A DNA stretch of 45,858 bases from Fimenecus sp036652055 (lineage in GTDB: Bacteria > Bacillota > Clostridia > Oscillospirales > Acutalibacteraceae). The stretch covers positions 1 through 45,858 of the forward strand of contig JAVVWP010000014.1 in the NCBI GenBank assembly GCA_036652055.1. Reading direction: 5' to 3'. Positions 42,737 through 45,858 of the stretch are shown in pieces (the first letter of the stretch is position 1; every line of letters starts with the position of its first letter). The position numbers were made by a program, and so were the translations under genes. Under the pieces are notes generated by a model, which worked only from the letters and a program-made list of their open reading frames with translations, was not told where the DNA came from and did no database searches.

Positions 42737-45256
42737 TTATTTCGATTTTTTTGCAGTTGGTTTTGATTTAGCAGCAGGCTTTTCACTTGCTTTTGCTTTC
42801 ACATTTTTCCCAGCAGGCTTTGAATTAACACTACCAGTTGCAGCAACAGAAAAAGCTGATTTTGTATGCCAAATATCTCTCGCATAATCATTAATAGCAC
42901 GGTCAGCAGAAAATCTACCAGCACCTGAAATATTCATAAGCGACATTTTGTTAAAGGCTTCTTTATCTCGCCAAATTTCTAATGCGTGTTTTTGAGCTTT
43001 TCTGTAATCGGCAAAATCAGCAAGCACCATATATGGATCATTGTGAATAATAGCTTCACCAATTTCAGGGAAATGCTTTCCTGCGATACCGTTTTTGTTT
43101 ATAAAGTCGATAACTTTTTTCAGTTCTTCATTGTTATTATAATAGTTTTGAGGATTATACCCACGGCGTTTTAACTCCTCAACTTCTGGGGTACTCATAC
43201 CGAAGATGAAAATATTATCTGCCCCGACAGCATCAAATATTTCAACATTTGCACCGTCCATAGTGCCAAGAGTTATTGCACCATTGAGCATAAGCTTCAT
43301 ATTACCCGTTCCGCTTGCCTCTGTTCCTGCGAGTGAAATTTGCTCTGAAATATCGGCACACGGCATAAGCTTTTCAGCCATTGTAACATTATAATCTTCA
43401 AGGTAAACAACTTTTAATCTGCCATTTATATCAGGATCATTGTTAATCATATCCCCAAGAGCGCAAATAAAGCTGATGATTTTTTTTGCAAGGAAATAGC
43501 CTGAAGCTGCTTTTGCACCAAAAATATAGGTGTGAGGAACAAAGTCACCCTCTGGATTTTCTTTAATTTCAAGGTAATCGGCTAAAATGTTAAGAGCATT
43601 AAGATGTTGCCTTTTGTACTCGTGAAGCCTTTTAACTTGAACATCAAACAAAGAATTAGGATTAATTTCAATGCCCGTAGTTTTAAGAATATGCTCTGCA
43701 AAATTTTCTTTGTTGTGGAGTTTAATTTCACCAAGCTTTGCTAAAACTTTTTTATCATCTTTAAAATCACGAAGCTTTAAAAGTTCATCTGCATTTTTAA
43801 CAAATCCATCACCGATAAGCTCGGTTAAATATTTTGTGAGTTCAGGGTTAGATTGGCAAAGCCAACGCCTGTGAGCAATTCCGTTAGTCACATTTTTAAA
43901 TTTGTTAGGAGTTAGCTGATAAAAATCATTAAATACAGTTTCTTTTAAAATCTCACTGTGTAGAGCTGAAACACCGTTTACACTGTGAGCAGATGCAACG
44001 CAAAGGTTTGCCATTCTAACAATGCCATTAGAAATGATAGCCATAGATTCAACTTTTTCAGCATTGTTTGTTGCTTGCCAAACGAAGTTTCTAAAGCGGT
44101 TGTCAATTTCTTGAGTAATTTGATAAATTCGTGGCATAAGCCTTTTATATAGGTCAAGAGGCCAACATTCAAGAGCCTCTTTCATAACAGTATGGTTTGT
44201 ATAAGCAACTGTTTTTGTAACAATGCTCCAAGCGTCGTCCCAGCCATATCCGCACTCGTCGAGCATAATTCTCATAAGCTCGGGAATAGCAAGCGTCGGG
44301 TGGGTATCGTTTATATGAATAGCAACCTTGTCAGGGAAATTGTCAAGAGTGCCATAGGTTCTAAGGTGCCTATGAACAATATCTTGAATTGACGCAGAAA
44401 CAAGGAAATATTGTTGACGAAGTCTAAGTGATTTACCTTCAGGGTGATTGTCAGATGGATATAAAACCTTGCTGATAACTTCAGCCATAGCGTTTTGCTC
44501 CATAGCACGCATATAATCGCCTTGATTAAAAAGAGTCATATTAAGCGCAGGTGCTTTTGCAGCCCAAAGACGAAGAACAGAAATTCCCTCACCGTCTTTT
44601 CCTGAAACATACATATCATAAGGAACAGCTTTTATAGGATTGTAATTAATTATTTCAACATGGTGGAATTGCTCATCCCAAGTGTCCATAACTTCACCCT
44701 CAAAGCGAACTTCAAGCGCACTTTCCTCGTGAGGAACAAGCCAAACTTCACCGCCAGGAAGCCAAAAATCAGGAAGCTCTGTCTGCCAGCCATCAACAAG
44801 CTTTTGTTTAAAGATACCACATTCATAAAGGATTGAATATCCTCTTGCAGGGTATCCGCCTGTTGCAAGACCATCAAGGTAGCAAGCGGCAAGTCTGCCA
44901 AGACCACCGTTGCCAAGACCTGCATCGGGTTCACACTCATAAAGGTTTTCAAGCTTAACACCATAATCTGAAAGAGCGTCTTCAAAAACCTCTGACAAAT
45001 TTAGATTATAAAGATTGTTCTTGAGAGAGCGGCCCATAAGGAATTCCATACAAAGATAATAAATCTTTTTTGTTCCTGCCTTTGTGCCTTTTTCTGAAAA
45101 CTCTGCTCTTGAGCTGCTCATCATATCACGAACGATAAGAGCAATTGCTTTGTAGTATTGTTCATCTGTTGCATCAGCAGTGGTGACACCCATAAAGTGA
45201 GAAAGTTTAGCTTCAACAAGTTCTTTTGCTTTCTTCTTTGTTAACGAATAATTCAT
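42737..45256 (-). CDS. glgP: Glycogen/starch phosphorylase with Lys/Ala-rich tail
   Basis: The 839-residue PLP enzyme releases glucose 1-phosphate from glycogen or other alpha-1,4-glucans. Signatures are EPDAGLGNGGLGRLAACYLD, HINDTHPTLAIPELMR, VQVKRLHEYKRQ, and the PLP-lysine motif TEASGTGNMKLMLNGA with Lys654. The catalytic core ends near residue 800. A low-complexity tail of about 38 residues rich in Lys, Ala, Ser and Pro follows, which standard enzymes lack. A GGAGG ribosome site and a TTGAAT-17-TAAAAT promoter precede it. No other glycogen gene is in view. Confidence 0.96.
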   Translation of the reverse strand: MNYSLTKKKAKELVEAKLSHFMGVTTADATDEQYYKAIALIVRDMMSSSRAEFSEKGTKAGTKKIYYLCMEFLMGRSLKNNLYNLNLSEVFEDALSDYGVKLENLYECEPDAGLGNGGLGRLAACYLDGLATGGYPARGYSILYECGIFKQKLVDGWQTELPDFWLPGGEVWLVPHEESALEVRFEGEVMDTWDEQFHHVEIINYNPIKAVPYDMYVSGKDGEGISVLRLWAAKAPALNMTLFNQGDYMRAMEQNAMAEVISKVLYPSDNHPEGKSLRLRQQYFLVSASIQDIVHRHLRTYGTLDNFPDKVAIHINDTHPTLAIPELMRIMLDECGYGWDDAWSIVTKTVAYTNHTVMKEALECWPLDLYKRLMPRIYQITQEIDNRFRNFVWQATNNAEKVESMAIISNGIVRMANLCVASAHSVNGVSALHSEILKETVFNDFYQLTPNKFKNVTNGIAHRRWLCQSNPELTKYLTELIGDGFVKNADELLKLRDFKDDKKVLAKLGEIKLHNKENFAEHILKTTGIEINPNSLFDVQVKRLHEYKRQHLNALNILADYLEIKENPEGDFVPHTYIFGAKAASGYFLAKKIISFICALGDMINNDPDINGRLKVVYLEDYNVTMAEKLMPCADISEQISLAGTEASGTGNMKLMLNGAITLGTMDGANVEIFDAVGADNIFIFGMSTPEVEELKRRGYNPQNYYNNNEELKKVIDFINKNGIAGKHFPEIGEAIIHNDPYMVLADFADYRKAQKHALEIWRDKEAFNKMSLMNISGAGRFSADRAINDYARDIWHTKSAFSVAATGSVNSKPAGKNVKAKASEKPAAKSKPTAKKSK

Positions 45257-45311
45257 ATATATCCTCCAAAAAGGTTTTTATTAATACTATTAAATATTTT
45301 TCTTTTTGTCT

Positions 45312-45340
45312 ATTTTATACTAAAAACAGACAAAATTCAA
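45312..45340 (-). promoter_or_regulatory. Promoter of glgP
   Basis: On the minus strand, -35 TTGAAT (45340-45335) and -10 TAAAAT (45317-45312) have 17-bp spacing, about 55 bp upstream of glgP. The 45341-45562 stretch beyond it is A/T-rich, with no gene recognised. Confidence 0.75.
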
Positions 45341-45562
45341 CTGTAATGTACTCTTTGCCTTAATTTTCAGCATATTGCATATACAAATCCATTTTTTGTT
45401 ATTGATTACATTATATTTTACTTTCAAAATCAGTTAATATGCAAAAACAAATAAAGCCTTGTGAGGCAAGATTTATAATTAGTAATCTTTACTATATATA
45501 ATATTGATTTATAGGCAAAAAGTGAAGATTTCCCAATTTATGAAATATTTATAATAAAACTA

Positions 45563-45590
45563 TTGACAAAGGTAAATTTTAGTATATAAT
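45563..45590 (+). promoter_or_regulatory. Upstream promoter P1 of the prepilin gene
   Basis: -35 TTGACA (45563-45568) and -10 TATAAT (45585-45590) are both perfect, with 16-bp spacing. The predicted start is near 45597, about 220 bases before the prepilin. Confidence 0.85.
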
Positions 45591-45601
45591 AAGTACATAA
45601 G

Positions 45602-45619
45602 GTTCACGGAATGTTCACG
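45602..45619 (+). promoter_or_regulatory. Direct repeat GTTCACG, possible regulator site
   Basis: GTTCACG occurs at 45602-45608 and 45613-45619, 11 bp apart start to start, about one helical turn. It lies immediately after the P1 transcription start and upstream of P2, so a bound protein could block P1 and contact polymerase at P2. Confidence 0.45.
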
Positions 45620-45689
45620 ATAAAAGCCTTATTATTAACAACTTCTTTACATTTAAAATAAATTATTTAGTATAGTTTATAAAAAACTA

Positions 45690-45718
45690 TTTACAAATCA
45701 AAAACTTTAGTATATAAT
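45690..45718 (+). promoter_or_regulatory. Downstream promoter P2 of the prepilin gene
   Basis: -35 TTTACA (45690-45695) and -10 TATAAT (45713-45718) are spaced by 17 bp. The sequence TTTAGTATATAATAA around the -10 is identical to that of P1, so the two promoters look like duplicates. Confidence 0.85.
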
Positions 45719-45816
45719 AACTATACAACACATCGCAAGGCTTCTACAAATTAGGTATTAAGAGGATACACCTCATAATATAAAAACTACTTTTTTTAAT
45801 AAGGGAGAGATTTTCA

Positions 45817-45858
45817 ATGAGAAAAATGTTACAAAACAAAAAAGGCTTTACCCTCGTT
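45817..45858 (+). CDS. Type IV prepilin-like protein, 3' end cut by window edge
   Basis: Only 14 codons are visible: MRKMLQNKKGFTLV. The short basic leader ending in KKG followed by FTLV is the class III signal cut by prepilin peptidase between Gly and Phe, as in type IV pilins and competence or type II secretion pseudopilins. An AAGGGAGAG ribosome site precedes the ATG. The gene is transcribed from two tandem strong promoters, which suits an abundant structural protein. Which pilus system it belongs to lies outside the window. Confidence 0.8.
   Translation, partial: MRKMLQNKKGFTLV

Noticed and set aside
45341..45562. Search for a small RNA or riboswitch in the A/T-rich stretch upstream of the prepilin promoters
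   Set aside because: Only a weak 4-bp GCCT/AGGC hairpin was found, with no conserved motif I recognise.
1..45858. CRISPR array, tRNA, rRNA, insertion sequence or prophage
   Set aside because: No regularly spaced repeats, cloverleaf genes, transposase, integrase or phage structural genes were seen on either strand.

Overview
The window is a 45.9-kb piece of a low-GC, densely coded bacterial chromosome. It reads as an anaerobic member of the Clostridia (Firmicutes), probably a gut Ruminococcaceae/Oscillospirales-type organism. The grounds are A/T-rich codon use with strong purine-rich ribosome sites, several TTG starts, a MecA-like adaptor, the ywiB-argS pairing, Rnf-type membrane subunits, an FprA-type flavodiiron protein, glycogen phosphorylase, and large hybrid sensor kinases with periplasmic solute-binding domains. 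No phage, insertion sequence, CRISPR array, rRNA or tRNA was seen.

Layout. 1-3436 (+): proline synthesis (proB 3' part, proA), an exported protein of unknown function, rpe. 3417-3980 (-): MecA-like adaptor. 4074-8055 (+): an operon of RnfD-, RnfE- and RnfA-like membrane proteins plus a membrane-anchored glycosidase-like protein. 8063-10947 (+): promoter, yybP-ykoY-type manganese riboswitch, terminator and P-type cation ATPase. 11027-13171: first copy of a dispersed palindromic repeat, then a GHL6-type glycosidase-like gene. 13256-18806 (-): secA, then a five-gene operon (small basic protein, NYN/OST-HTH protein, MmcQ/YjbR, FetA, FetB) from one good promoter. 18972-21364: second repeat copy and a polytopic membrane protein. 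21439-27428 (-): two overlapping hybrid histidine kinases. 27704-28447 (+): papain-like cysteine peptidase.

28497-34759 is a divergent metabolic locus: class III aminotransferase and a tandem class II aldolase on the left, TetR regulator, FGGY sugar kinase and lipoprotein on the right. Two matching operator-like inverted repeats lie just downstream of the two divergent promoters, which suggests one repressor controls both arms. 34827-41705: a hypothetical protein, then ddl-ywiB-argS, an iron-type alcohol dehydrogenase with its own promoter, and a flavodiiron protein. 41851-45340: a lipoprotein and glycogen phosphorylase. The right edge carries two tandem consensus promoters and the first 14 codons of a type IV prepilin.

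Two candidates for undescribed biology stand out. (1) The RnfD-E-A-like operon lacks RnfB, RnfC and RnfG. By my hand alignment it has replaced all four cysteines that hold the intramembrane [2Fe-2S] cluster in RnfA/RnfE, yet it keeps the flavin-attachment threonine in RnfD. It is joined to an exported glycosidase-like protein. (2) The TetR-controlled aminotransferase/double-aldolase/FGGY-kinase locus looks like a complete catabolic unit for a substrate I cannot name.
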